Assembly: GCA_910578805.1 (NCBI GenBank)
Contig: CAJTRS010000016.1
Span: 1-39,925, forward strand
Source: an uncultured Muribaculaceae bacterium
Lineage (GTDB): Bacteria > Bacteroidota > Bacteroidia > Bacteroidales > Muribaculaceae
DNA: 39,925 nucleotides
Direction: 5' to 3'
Below the pieces are notes generated by a model. It made no database searches. It was not told the origin of the DNA and saw nothing but the letters and a program-made list of their open reading frames with translations. This document shows, piece after piece, positions 8,201 through 16,302 of this stretch; position 1 is the stretch's first letter; every line of letters begins with the position of its first letter. The translations under genes and the position numbers were made by a program.

Positions 8201-10935
8201 TGTTTGATCCACCTCTGCTCGATGATGCGAGATGTATCGGACAAAGTGTAAAGAATGTGGCTCTCTTTGGCGGTTGTGGCGTAAAGTAATTTATATTTTC
8301 CGTCGTTGTCGGAGCTGACAGTATTGTTGTCGGCAGGTGTCCATAATGGTGTATTTGCCGGAGACTTTTTATCGGAAGGACGGTAAAGGCATATTTTGTC
8401 GATAGTGAGTGTATCGGATTTGACATCTGTAGTGTAGAGTTTTATAGAATATACTCCGGAAGATAAGTTGCCAAAGTCCAAGGTCGGAGAGGGTGCAATC
8501 AGCTTTTTTTGTAGCTTATTAATATCGTCTGAAGAATATACCTCGCACATTACAGGGGTGGCAATAGACTTATCTTCTCCATCTGTCACACGGATATTCA
8601 AGTTGACCGGACGGGTTATGTCGATATTTCCTGGTATGGTGGCTTCAATGCGATAAGCTGAACCATCGGTAAAAGTCTTTGTCACCGACTGATTCTCGCC
8701 GGAGGCAGAGGTCGCTGTAAGCCGTGCCGTGAAAAGACCGTCGGGGGCAGGGGAGTTGGCAATCAATTCCCTGCTTATGACTATGTTGAAATCTCCATTG
8801 GCATCTGTTGTCACAGTATCGGAATAGAATGTGACGTCATTGCTTCTGAACCAGAATGACAGTTCCGATGCGGAAAGAGTCATTGTTACGGGCATGTCGG
8901 ACATTGATACACCTGAATATGTACGAGCTTTGCCTGAGAGTGTGATATCGCCGCTTTCAGGCACACCATGATTCACGGCTGTCACTTCAAGATAGTATGA
9001 GGGCAGTTTATAATCTGAAACCATGAAATATACACTGCTGTTGTCGAAACCAATGTGGTACCGGCCGGTAAGTTCATCTGAGGGTAGAGTAAATAAGCCC
9101 TCTATCCGTCCGAAATCATCGGAAACTGTCTCGATGGTATCCACCGGCATATAATTTGCATTGTATAAGACAGCACTGATCTTTTTACCGGAAAGTAACC
9201 GGTGACTGTCGCCTATGTACGAGTAAGCCACACCGGCCCATCGCACGGTGTCACCCGGGTGATAAAGGGGCAGGTCTGTATTGGCATATACTGCGGTGGC
9301 AAGAGATTCTTCACGCTGAGAAAACCATATCCATGTAGGCATGGAGAATTTGTCTGCACCTTTTACAGCCATGAAATTACCGCCTGTGACGGTGTTGTTA
9401 CCGGATACGAAACCATCACTGCCGGTAGTCCCGAATTTTTTCTCTACATAATTTCTATTGACCCGTTCCTGATATTTTACATCGGCATTTTCCACTGGGG
9501 CGCCAGTAAAAGGATTGACTACGAATATTCGGTCGGAACGGAACGATGCGGAGCCTATGGCCAGATCGGTGCAATGTATCTTGGTATAGTTCCTTCGTCC
9601 GGATTCAGTGATTGATTTTGACCTTGGAACCGCGATATAGTTACCATACCCGGGCAAAATCACGGATATGGTGGTATCGGCGTCAAACGGCACTGTACCG
9701 TTGAAGTTGATTTTTTGCTCAGAAATCTTGGAAAGCCGTGAGAGATCGGGGATATACCCGTTTTCAAACGGTGATGCGTTATCGGGCACGCGATATATCC
9801 CGACAGACACTTCATTGACATTGACTGCCGATATCTTTATTTCAGTGGCATGTCCGGGGGAAACGATACCCGAAGCCTCGATATTGACCGATGCCGCCTC
9901 TATATTGGATATGTAATTTTTAATGCAGCCTATACGGTAATATGACGGATATCGCGCAGCAAATTTCTTAAGTCGCGGATATAGTTGCCTGGTTCCGGCT
10001 TTTTCATCATACGACATATCCTTGGCAAGTGCCAGAAGAATGTCGCCACTGTATTGTGTATCGGAAAACCTGTCAAACAGTTCCGTAAGCAATTCCTCAG
10101 CCCGTTTCTGTGCCGGTTCTTTCTGTGTGCGGTAAATCCCTGTGGTTATAAATTTGATGCGGTCAAGGTCTGTCATTATGTAGGGTGCGGTATCGTCGGC
10201 ATGGAATTTGAGCAATTCGGCATATAGATCGAGGATTCGCTTTGCTTCGTCAGACGACGGTACAAAACGAGGCGATACAATAAACGTCCTGGCCGGTGAC
10301 AGAACAACAATAGGAAATACATTGGCAAACGGAGACAGTCTCTTGCGTATAGCTATGGATTCATTGGCGATGAAATCGTATAGGGTAGGATAATAAATCA
10401 ACGTTTCACGCGATGCGTCGATTATCTCTTTATAAGATGACAGCTGTGACAGTTGCAAGGCCGCAGAATTGATAACCGAGCTACTGCACATGCCGGATAT
10501 GACATGGCGGAATTGTTCCCCGCTCCACAAATTATAATCCTGCGGAACAGGCATGAGCGGCAGGCTGCGGGTGTCATATTTATATTTGTCGGCTTCATAT
10601 ATGTTAAGGTATATTCGGGCCATCAATATGTCAAGAATGGCCTTTGTGCATGGATTCTGCTCCTTAATGCGGATTTCATCGATGCGCTGCATTACATCAG
10701 GCAGATTGTCATTTGAAACTGCCGACTGTGCAAGCGCATAGTCGATCAATGACCGGATAACCATGTTGCCGTCGGAAGTCTTTATTGCGGTCTTCAGTGC
10801 CGCTTCTGCATTGGCGCTGACTTTCTTGGGGAAAGCGAAATCGGGTTCGGTTATCTTGTTTTGTGCTGTCATAAAGAATGTAACTGACACTAAAAAGCAT
10901 GCAGTGATAATTCGTGAATACTTTAATATTTTCAT
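5260..10935 (-). CDS. large bacterial alpha-2-macroglobulin family protein, thioester-less
   Basis: 1891 residues beginning with a signal peptide (residues 1-24, hydrophobic ITACFLVSVTFFMTA, then QNK). The N-terminal third is Bacteroidota-type helical/MG material; MG-domain landmarks include LPLYHPGDTVRWAGVAY near residue 560. The A2M signature region follows at about 1180-1250 (ATLAFFRPMLTSDADG, FRVPDANTTWAF, NKPIMVQPNMPRFLRSGD), then the helical TED-like toroid (about 1340-1640) and a C-terminal receptor-binding-like beta domain. The usual thioester C-x-E-Q is absent: the equivalent position near 1358 reads PGISTSEMTTATQ. It should therefore act as a non-covalent protease trap or envelope scaffold, like E. 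coli YfaS rather than YfhM. A terminator separates it from the upstream ECF operon, so it probably has its own promoter, which I could not identify. Confidence 0.88.
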   Translation of the reverse strand: MKILKYSRIITACFLVSVTFFMTAQNKITEPDFAFPKKVSANAEAALKTAIKTSDGNMVIRSLIDYALAQSAVSNDNLPDVMQRIDEIRIKEQNPCTKAILDILMARIYLNIYEADKYKYDTRSLPLMPVPQDYNLWSGEQFRHVISGMCSSSVINSAALQLSQLSSYKEIIDASRETLIYYPTLYDFIANESIAIRKRLSPFANVFPIVVLSPARTFIVSPRFVPSSDEAKRILDLYAELLKFHADDTAPYIMTDLDRIKFITTGIYRTQKEPAQKRAEELLTELFDRFSDTQYSGDILLALAKDMSYDEKAGTRQLYPRLKKFAARYPSYYRIGCIKNYISNIEAASVNIEASGIVSPGHATEIKISAVNVNEVSVGIYRVPDNASPFENGYIPDLSRLSKISEQKINFNGTVPFDADTTISVILPGYGNYIAVPRSKSITESGRRNYTKIHCTDLAIGSASFRSDRIFVVNPFTGAPVENADVKYQERVNRNYVEKKFGTTGSDGFVSGNNTVTGGNFMAVKGADKFSMPTWIWFSQREESLATAVYANTDLPLYHPGDTVRWAGVAYSYIGDSHRLLSGKKISAVLYNANYMPVDTIETVSDDFGRIEGLFTLPSDELTGRYHIGFDNSSVYFMVSDYKLPSYYLEVTAVNHGVPESGDITLSGKARTYSGVSMSDMPVTMTLSASELSFWFRSNDVTFYSDTVTTDANGDFNIVISRELIANSPAPDGLFTARLTATSASGENQSVTKTFTDGSAYRIEATIPGNIDITRPVNLNIRVTDGEDKSIATPVMCEVYSSDDINKLQKKLIAPSPTLDFGNLSSGVYSIKLYTTDVKSDTLTIDKICLYRPSDKKSPANTPLWTPADNNTVSSDNDGKYKLLYATTAKESHILYTLSDTSRIIEQRWIKQPAGMHRMDIKLPSDCKSATVTMMSVMDYKSSIIEVTVKRPDADRHFMLIAESFRDKVIPNEEETWTFRTLDKDSTGQAAAIILSMYNSALDALATQSRTFNPFTGYVPRFNIDAPQTGYSTYYHLSSRIKQLRCDDMMPPQLNTYGRSFYTPKKLLMRNMMYKSAANVDASVTMSEDMVADGLAGAAPGLGVTDNGGNMLTKVSEHSETLYLESEDNDESGPASGKDGSTSDFQYRDNAATLAFFRPMLTSDADGRLSFTFRVPDANTTWAFSAIAYNQDVETAQFASQVLANKPIMVQPNMPRFLRSGDKARVEALVFNNSDQACDIKVSTQLFDPADNRVILTHDTTVVNVPASSRITTAIEISAPDTMPFIGYRIKASTDRFSDGEQSLIPILSSISPVMDTYPFYIAPDSTDFSMRLPKLGENSIVTLQYCDNPIWYVVTALPGISTSEMTTATQAAEAIFSAGVATGIIDRYPAIRQALDEWISGDKSDSTLVSMLQRNSDLKNMLLQATPWLLDARNETERMQRLALLLDRKNIAEIYDKAIGQLSKLQRNSGGWAWIGQSDEASEWATGSVLTLLGRLNQMGFLPNDSDLNKMTGQALAFHQHCVEKNYRRYPNEDYSYYVQIRDLWPQYKPSTTGNTIIASTVQKILSKWKKMNIDGKAKAAILLHNHGYAKSARTILASLDEYAQSSPTQGLWWPSVGDTDGGSMTQLLTSANALLAYHTVSPGAKQIDMIRQWLIMQKETRNWGTSSTTNEVIAAILLTSPSWIHNASDVTVTIGTTPVSVSYSDNQLGYFRTDISRYDISGQMLEIHRVSDSPAWGAVYCRSRQIMTAIAPASCEAISVEKKFLRQAGDKWEPATKFNVGDLIKVQLIIKANRDLEYITVNDERAACFEPVEQMPEPIYSEGVCFYRENRDASTNMFVTSMPKGTYVLTYDVWVNNSGTYSSGIASVQSQYSPQISAHSGGNTIESDR

Positions 10936-10978
10936 CTGTAGGTGTTTTTTTGTCGTTTGTACTTATACAAAAAACAAA

Positions 10979-11028
10979 TTGCAGTTTATTGTTCACCGGA
11001 AACGTTTTCCTGAAAATAATAACTGCAA
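10979..11028 (-). terminator. terminator of the ECF sigma operon
   Basis: An 8-bp perfect outer stem (10979-10986 with 11021-11028) encloses a second dyad, GGAAA/TTTCC, at 10998-11010. On the minus strand it is followed by TTTGTTTTTTG. It begins 32 bp past the stop of the Spy/CpxP-like gene and ends before the alpha-2-macroglobulin start, so it likely ends the ECF operon. Confidence 0.6.
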
Positions 11029-11059
11029 CTATGTCAATTATGAGATGTCTCTGTCCGGC

Positions 11060-11533
11060 TTAATTTGCGGCTTTTTCAGGGCGCTTATGATGATGGCCTT
11101 TGCGATGTTTCATGATCTGTCGGAGCCATTTGAACTCCACATGTTTCAACTGAAAAAGCTGCGTTTTCGACAAAATCTCTTTGTATTTGTCAAAATACTC
11201 CATCTCTATACGGTTTTCCTTTCCCTTGGCCTCAAACATGGCTTCAGCAGCTTTTTCATATTCTATGTCGCTTACATCTTTTCGTTTAGCTATGTTTTTA
11301 CGCATCTGACGTAATCCGTGATTAATTTTGTCGATTTCAGAAGACATGGCGTTGTACAGCGGTAAAAACTTTTCTTTCTGTTCGCGTGAAAGGTCCAGTT
11401 CTTTTGCAATGTACTCGCATTTGGCATCATTCATTTCTTTCCGCCACTGTTCATGTTGCCTGGCGTCGGTCTGTGAGTATATACCTGATGAAATAAACGC
11501 TATCAATATAAATGACAATACGTATTTTGACAT
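11060..11533 (-). CDS. Spy/CpxP-like periplasmic protein
   Basis: 157 residues with an N-terminal signal peptide (residues 1-20, YVLSFILIAFISSGIYSQ) followed by an all-helical, strongly charged domain. The segment ELDLSREQKEKFLPLYNAM corresponds to the LTxxQ-type repeat of the Spy/CpxP/zinc-resistance protein group, and IYSQTDARQHEQWRKEM is typical of the Bacteroidota members. The C-terminus is His/Lys-rich (MKHRKGHHHKRPEK), which might bind metal. Family members are periplasmic chaperones or metal/stress sensors. It is third after an ECF sigma factor and a membrane protein, 47 bp downstream of the latter, which suggests that it is an output or feedback sensor of the envelope-stress circuit. 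Exact function is inference. Confidence 0.7.
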   Translation of the reverse strand: MSKYVLSFILIAFISSGIYSQTDARQHEQWRKEMNDAKCEYIAKELDLSREQKEKFLPLYNAMSSEIDKINHGLRQMRKNIAKRKDVSDIEYEKAAEAMFEAKGKENRIEMEYFDKYKEILSKTQLFQLKHVEFKWLRQIMKHRKGHHHKRPEKAAN

Positions 11534-11580
11534 AATAAATTAAGTTCTGGTTATGAAACGATGATATATAAACGGATTTG

Positions 11581-11976
11581 TCATATGAAATCGGCGGGGT
11601 CTATGCCGTCTTCGTACAACTGGTCATAGATATAGTCCTCGTCAACCACCGGATAACAATAATCAACATAAAAGTCATCGTTGTTGATGGCCGACATAAG
11701 AACAGGATTATCGGAAAATGCCGCAGGTGAATTACCGGGGTGAACAAGGGAGAACATATTCATCATGCACCATATGCCCATGAACATGGCGGCCATATAC
11801 ACATATGGCCTTATTTTCTGCCATACGGTACGCGGCATGACTTTCACTGTTTCATGTTCCCATGGTTGCTCCGGCAGTGATGATGCCATGCGGGTATTGA
11901 AGTCGGAAAAATAATTTTCAGGAACAGTCATTCCTGATTTCCGGTCTATTTGGTAGAGAATATCGTGTCCTTTCAT
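11581..11976 (-). CDS. single-pass membrane protein, probable anti-sigma factor
   Basis: 131 residues with a cytoplasmic N-terminal part (1-54), one membrane segment (about 56-78, YVYMAAMFMGIWCMMNMFSL) and a short acidic outside tail rich in Asp and Tyr (NNDDFYVDYCYPVVDEDYIYDQ). The topology and the position directly after an ECF sigma gene (64 bp) are those of a membrane anti-sigma factor. I see no ZAS motif (HxxxCxxC) and no FecR domain, so if it is an anti-sigma it belongs to an unclassified type. The sequence PENYFSDFNTRM near residue 19 resembles the start of other short Bacteroidota proteins encoded next to ECF sigma factors. Confidence 0.6.
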   Translation of the reverse strand: MKGHDILYQIDRKSGMTVPENYFSDFNTRMASSLPEQPWEHETVKVMPRTVWQKIRPYVYMAAMFMGIWCMMNMFSLVHPGNSPAAFSDNPVLMSAINNDDFYVDYCYPVVDEDYIYDQLYEDGIDPADFI

Positions 11977-12040
11977 ATACGTGGAGTATGAATTAAGGAA
12001 ATTTCGTTTTGTTTCTTAGACGTTATTTCACAGTGATAGT

Positions 12041-12598
12041 TTAATCACTTTCGGTAAAAAACTGTTCGATTTTTTTAACTGCAAGATGGTAGGAGGCCTT
12101 TAGAGCTCCTACGGAAGTGCCGAGTATTTCTGACATCTGTTCGTATTTCATGTCGTCATAGTAGCGCATGTTAAATACAAGACGTTGCTTTTCAGGCAGC
12201 ATCGCTATGGCTTTTCTGAATTTTAACTGTAATTCATCACCATCGAAATATCCGTCGGCTTCTATGGCATGAAGTAGGTGTGTGGCTTCGTCATCGATAG
12301 ATACGTTGTTTCGTTTACGTTCTTTTTCCAGAAATGTTATGCTTTCGTTTATCGCAATCTTGAAAAGCCATGTTGAGAGTTTTGCCGTACCTCGGAAGTT
12401 TTCAATGGAAGTCCATGCTTTCAGAAATGTATTCTGCAACAAGTCATTGGCATCGTCATGATTGGGCACCATGCGGCGTATCTGCCAATATAATGGTTCG
12501 GAATATTGCCTGATGACTTCGGAGAATGCCTGACGGCATGTGGAAGGGTCCCGCAAGCGGGCAATCAATCCGGTGTTGTTGTTTTCCGAGAATGCCAT
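12041..12598 (-). CDS. ECF-type RNA polymerase sigma factor
   Basis: 185 residues with sigma region 2 (about 25-90: YWQIRRMVPNHDDANDLLQNTFLKAW and the following LSTWLFKIAINESI, the -10 recognition helix) and region 4 (about 125-180: LPEKQRLVFNMRYYDDMKYEQM and ILGTSVGALKASYHLAVKKI, the -35 helix-turn-helix). No region 1.1 or 3, so it is a compact extracytoplasmic-function sigma factor. It leads an operon with a membrane protein and a Spy/CpxP-like periplasmic protein, the arrangement of an envelope-stress regulator. No TAnnTTTG box is evident in its upstream region, compatible with autoregulation from a non-housekeeping promoter, but that is inference. Confidence 0.92.
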   Translation of the reverse strand: MAFSENNNTGLIARLRDPSTCRQAFSEVIRQYSEPLYWQIRRMVPNHDDANDLLQNTFLKAWTSIENFRGTAKLSTWLFKIAINESITFLEKERKRNNVSIDDEATHLLHAIEADGYFDGDELQLKFRKAIAMLPEKQRLVFNMRYYDDMKYEQMSEILGTSVGALKASYHLAVKKIEQFFTESD

Positions 12599-12666
12599 AA
12601 GGTATGATGTACTGATTTTTTAATACTGCTATTAATGATTATTTCGGTAAATTTAGATATTCTTTT

Positions 12667-12674
12667 TACTTTTG
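12667..12674 (+). promoter_or_regulatory. candidate -7 box for the glycosyltransferase gene
   Basis: TACTTTTG fits TAnnTTTG and lies 39 bp before the ATG. The -33 position shows only TTTCGG, so the match is partial. Confidence 0.45.
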
Positions 12675-12713
12675 CAGTAAATTTTATTCATAAAAAATGT
12701 TGCTTCAATTATA

Positions 12714-13727
12714 ATGGAGCTTAGTTGTCCGGATATTACAAAGGAGAAAAAGCCGCTTGTAAGTGTGGTTATGATCTCCTATAACAACGAGCGGTACATA
12801 GATTCCGCCATAAAAGGTGTGGTCAGCCAGAAAGTGCCATTCCCTATCGAACTGATCATATCCGATGACGCTTCCACTGATACCACTTTCGAAAGGATAA
12901 TGATGTGGGCAACAAGATTTCCACACATTATCCGTCCATATCGCAATGAGGTAAATATAGGGTTGCAGGCCAATTATTTGCGTGCTTTCGGATATTGTCA
13001 TGGCAAATATATGGCCATGTGCGATGCCGATGATTACTGGATACACCGCAAAAAACTGGCAAAACAGGTAGGGTATATGGAACAGCACCCCCAATGTGCG
13101 TTGACATTTCATCGGGTAGTAAATTTCTATGAGGATACGGGAGTGAAAAGTCTGAGCAACGGAGGGCAGAAAACAGATACGGATATCGTGAACCTGTCAG
13201 AACGGAATTTCATAACCAACATGAGTGTGCTCTATCGTATGGATAATGTGGATATTAACAGGCTTCCTGATTTCATGAAAGAGGTGAAGCTGCTTGACTA
13301 TTCAATGCATATGCTTGTAGCGTCATATGGATATATCCATTACTTCAAACGGCCTATGGGGGTATATCGCCAGTATTCCAAAGGCACATGGAGCATGGCT
13401 TCGGATTACGACAGGTTAAGTATGGCACTTGCGGTCAGAGAACATCTTATAAAGCATTTCGAAAATGATGATCGGCGTATAGGTGACAATTTGCGTAAAG
13501 CTTCAACCGATATAGCCAGAGCTATGGTTGTAGCGTCCGGCGATAACCAGGAGAAGCGACAAGCGGCAGTGAAACGTCTGAAGGCCGTATGCCCGGAATT
13601 GTCTGTAAGGGATATTGACCAAAGTACAATGGAAAATGCCGGAAAAAACGCGATATCGATAAAACGGCGATTGTTGCGCGGAGTAAGAATTTGGCTGTCA
13701 AAATGTATTCCTGTGCCCAAACCTTAA
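12714..13727 (+). CDS. family 2 glycosyltransferase
   Basis: 337 residues with an N-terminal GT-A domain: PLVSVVMISYNNERYIDSAI (14-33), the acidic LIISDDASTDTT (48-58) and the metal/nucleotide-sugar site CDADDYW (103-109). This is the GT2 pattern used for polysaccharide, O-antigen or glycoprotein glycan synthesis at the cytoplasmic face of the membrane. No membrane helix is evident. The C-terminal 90 residues are basic and helical, which could attach the enzyme to the membrane. It stands alone between the divergent ECF operon and the convergent nucleotidase operon, so its pathway cannot be read from context. Donor and acceptor are unknown. Confidence 0.9.
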   Translation: MELSCPDITKEKKPLVSVVMISYNNERYIDSAIKGVVSQKVPFPIELIISDDASTDTTFERIMMWATRFPHIIRPYRNEVNIGLQANYLRAFGYCHGKYMAMCDADDYWIHRKKLAKQVGYMEQHPQCALTFHRVVNFYEDTGVKSLSNGGQKTDTDIVNLSERNFITNMSVLYRMDNVDINRLPDFMKEVKLLDYSMHMLVASYGYIHYFKRPMGVYRQYSKGTWSMASDYDRLSMALAVREHLIKHFENDDRRIGDNLRKASTDIARAMVVASGDNQEKRQAAVKRLKAVCPELSVRDIDQSTMENAGKNAISIKRRLLRGVRIWLSKCIPVPKP

Positions 13728-13744
13728 AATTGATCCGGCCGGTG

Positions 13745-15502
13745 TCATTTCTGATTTTTCTGTGATTTAGGTGAGAATAGGAGTTCCCGGTCTATTGCAG
13801 CAGCTTTAGCGGCTATATCTTCAGGGATAAAATGCCAGTTGAAGTCCGTTTCCGGACGTACTGTACCTTCCTCCTCTATGGTCTTGAGCAAGTAGTAACG
13901 GAGGTCTTTTTCAGTGGAGCGTACTATGCGTCGGGATAATTCGCTGTGTGGAATTCCCGCGCCCTTTGTCAACAGATCACCGCCACCATTGCCGCGGTAT
14001 GAGTTGATAGCCACCAGATACTTTTTATCTAAATCAAACGGCGCTCCTGACGACATTTCGTGTATCCGTATTTTTTCTCCTTTAGGTCCGGTAACATCTA
14101 CAGTGTAGTTTATGCCGGCTGCCGAATCAAAATTGTATGTGGGATACCGGAACCGGTTGTCGGAATATGACGGTTTTTCGTTATAGAAGTTTATGAGATG
14201 CTTCTGTTTGTCGGTTATCTGTCTGGTCCATAATGAATACGCCTCTTCAAGATAGTCCTTTATTTCCTGTCCGGTAAGTTCCATGGTGTATAACATGTTT
14301 TCATATTTGTACAATGTGAACATATCGCTTACATGAAGGTCTCCTTTCCTGATCTCGGCATCATAGGAGAGGGGAGCGGCAAAAGATATGTCGGCGCCGG
14401 ATATTTTCAACTGTAACCTGTGTAGCAATGACATGAACGATGACGGACCGAAATAAGCGTCTTGCGTAGATAATGTTTCAGTGACAGTGCCGATCTTACG
14501 CGTAACGAAATCCCTGACCTTCAGCTCTTCCGATGAAAATCGAGCCATGAAATCGGGAGAGGGCTTGAAATATGATATGTCGGCAATCTCGCTGTCGATT
14601 TTTTTTGAAATAATATTGCCGTCGCCATCACGTGTGACGGATATATTGACAACTCCTACAGCCATGGCATTATTGGCCGGATTGAGCAGATGTACCGAAT
14701 TGCCTGAAATATCTGTAATGGTATCAAGATAACGCTGGTGGTCGTGTCCCATAAGCACAATGTCAAATCCGGGAATATTCCTTGCCACTTCAACAGAGGC
14801 ATTTTCTATATAGTCTCCTGTCATTTTCGATGCGTCATGTCCGGAATGGAACAATCCGATTATTATATCAGGGTTTTCTCGCTCCTTGATCGCCGGAATC
14901 CATCTGCGTGCGCTATCCTCCATGTCTTCAAATTCCATTCCTGCCCAGAGATTTTCGGGAAGCCATGCCGGTATGGCCGGCGTCAGCAAGCCGAGAACAG
15001 CTATTTTAATTCCGTTTTTTTCAATTACGGTATATGGCTCGAAGTATGGTTTCTTTGTGGTGCGGTCTATGACGTTGGCACCTAAAATCGGAGTATGTGT
15101 CTGTTGTCTGACCCGATCATATACATTGTGGCCTGTTTCGATATCGTGATTGCCTATTGTTACGGCATCATATTTCATGTAATCATAAATCTCAGACGCG
15201 ATATGGGGAGATTGGGTGTCAATGTAGTTGAAATAATATACAGTAGGTTGTCCCTGAAGTATATCGCCATTGTCAAGTAACACTATCGCTTCGTCTCCGT
15301 TGGCGTCACGCAGAGAATCAATAGCCGATTTGATCCGGGCCAGGCTGCCCTGTGCCGGAGATAGTGTGATGTAATCATACGGGAAAAAATTACCGTGTAC
15401 ATCTGTGGTATATATTACTTTTATATCTTGAGTATGATTGGCTGACATAATTGATGGAGAGAATAAAATGAGTGAAATCAATGCGATAAGGAATCGATGC
15501 AT
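13745..15502 (-). CDS. secreted bifunctional 5'-nucleotidase / 2',3'-cyclic phosphodiesterase family protein
   Basis: 585 residues: signal peptide (1-20), calcineurin-type metallophosphatase domain with IYTTDVHGNFF (Asp34, His36), DNGDILQGQP (Asp80), TIGNHDIE (117-122), GLFHSGHD and LMGHDHQRY, then a 5'-nucleotidase C-terminal domain (about 340-540) ending near NSYRGNGGGDLL, which carries the substrate-stacking part. This is the UshA/CpdB/YfkN architecture: a periplasmic enzyme that strips phosphate from extracellular nucleotides so that nucleosides can be taken up. It is third after thymidine kinase and a DUF3108 protein (21 bp downstream of the latter), which fits nucleoside salvage. Whether the substrate is a nucleoside monophosphate or a cyclic nucleotide cannot be told. 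Confidence 0.9.
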   Translation of the reverse strand: MHRFLIALISLILFSPSIMSANHTQDIKVIYTTDVHGNFFPYDYITLSPAQGSLARIKSAIDSLRDANGDEAIVLLDNGDILQGQPTVYYFNYIDTQSPHIASEIYDYMKYDAVTIGNHDIETGHNVYDRVRQQTHTPILGANVIDRTTKKPYFEPYTVIEKNGIKIAVLGLLTPAIPAWLPENLWAGMEFEDMEDSARRWIPAIKERENPDIIIGLFHSGHDASKMTGDYIENASVEVARNIPGFDIVLMGHDHQRYLDTITDISGNSVHLLNPANNAMAVGVVNISVTRDGDGNIISKKIDSEIADISYFKPSPDFMARFSSEELKVRDFVTRKIGTVTETLSTQDAYFGPSSFMSLLHRLQLKISGADISFAAPLSYDAEIRKGDLHVSDMFTLYKYENMLYTMELTGQEIKDYLEEAYSLWTRQITDKQKHLINFYNEKPSYSDNRFRYPTYNFDSAAGINYTVDVTGPKGEKIRIHEMSSGAPFDLDKKYLVAINSYRGNGGGDLLTKGAGIPHSELSRRIVRSTEKDLRYYLLKTIEEEGTVRPETDFNWHFIPEDIAAKAAAIDRELLFSPKSQKNQK

Positions 15503-15523
15503 AGTGATAGATTGTTGGTGAGT

Positions 15524-16282
15524 TCAGGGGGCGTAGAAACATTGTATCTGGCCTATTTTCAAATGGCCTACAAGTTTAAGCGGAATATGCCCTGGTGAGA
15601 TTGACAACCAGGCTTCTATAGGATCGGAGGTTTTCTTTTTACCTTCAGAGGTGAATGTGAAGTTTATTTTATAGGTATCCACCTTTTCTTTGTTTATCTT
15701 GATGGTTTCCTTGCCGAGATATGTTATTTTAAGCAATTCTTTCCGTTTTCCGGAAAATATGTTTACAGTTCTGGTGTCGCCCGGTTTCAGCGACAGATAG
15801 TCAAATGATCTTATGTAGTAAAACGAACTCAGCAAATCGACCGTTACGCCTTGTGCCGTAAGGGACAGCGTCGATTCGCTTGTCTCCTTATCTTTTTTCC
15901 CGCGTCGGTACCTTTTGCAGTCACCGTTTACAGTATTTCCATCATGACTGAACCTTATGATGTCCCAGGCATATCGGCCGCCCTCATGGGCTATGCGCTG
16001 GTACCGGACTGGAGCGAGTGTGTGTATATCAAATGACGACAGCAGGGTGTCGCGTACACGGTAAAACCGGTCAGCCCATGGTTCGGTACGCGCATACAGT
16101 GCAGCACTGTACCTGTTGCCGTCATTTTGTAGTATTAGCTTCGCACGTCCGGCCTGTTTATGTATGAATCCTACCTTGAAATATATATTGTAATTGACGG
16201 ATTCATCAGAAAATTTTTCAGCTTGTGCCGAGAATAATGCTCCCGACAAAACTGTTATAATAATTAGGAGCTTTCTCAACAT
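15524..16282 (-). CDS. DUF3108 domain-containing exported protein
   Basis: 252 residues with a signal peptide (1-21, LLIIITVLSGALFSAQA) followed by a beta-rich domain of the DUF3108 type: NYNIYFKVGFIHKQAGRAKL, the mid-part YYIRSFDYLSLKPGDTR and the end IEAWLSISPGHIPLKLVGHLKIG. DUF3108 proteins are periplasmic or outer-membrane-associated in many Gram-negatives; no biochemical role is known to me. It lies between thymidine kinase (20 bp upstream) and the nucleotidase (21 bp downstream) on the same strand, so it is co-transcribed with nucleotide-salvage genes, but the link may be only positional. Confidence 0.85.
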   Translation of the reverse strand: MLRKLLIIITVLSGALFSAQAEKFSDESVNYNIYFKVGFIHKQAGRAKLILQNDGNRYSAALYARTEPWADRFYRVRDTLLSSFDIHTLAPVRYQRIAHEGGRYAWDIIRFSHDGNTVNGDCKRYRRGKKDKETSESTLSLTAQGVTVDLLSSFYYIRSFDYLSLKPGDTRTVNIFSGKRKELLKITYLGKETIKINKEKVDTYKINFTFTSEGKKKTSDPIEAWLSISPGHIPLKLVGHLKIGQIQCFYAP

Positions 16283-16302
16283 ATCTTTATCCAGAGGGTT
16301 GG

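Noticed and set aside
10709..10996. 95-codon minus-strand frame at the start of the alpha-2-macroglobulin gene
   Set aside because: It overlaps the real signal peptide and N-terminus in another frame and shows no protein-like features.
12705..13112. 135-codon minus-strand frame opposite the glycosyltransferase
   Set aside because: It is antisense to a clear GT2 domain with conserved motifs.
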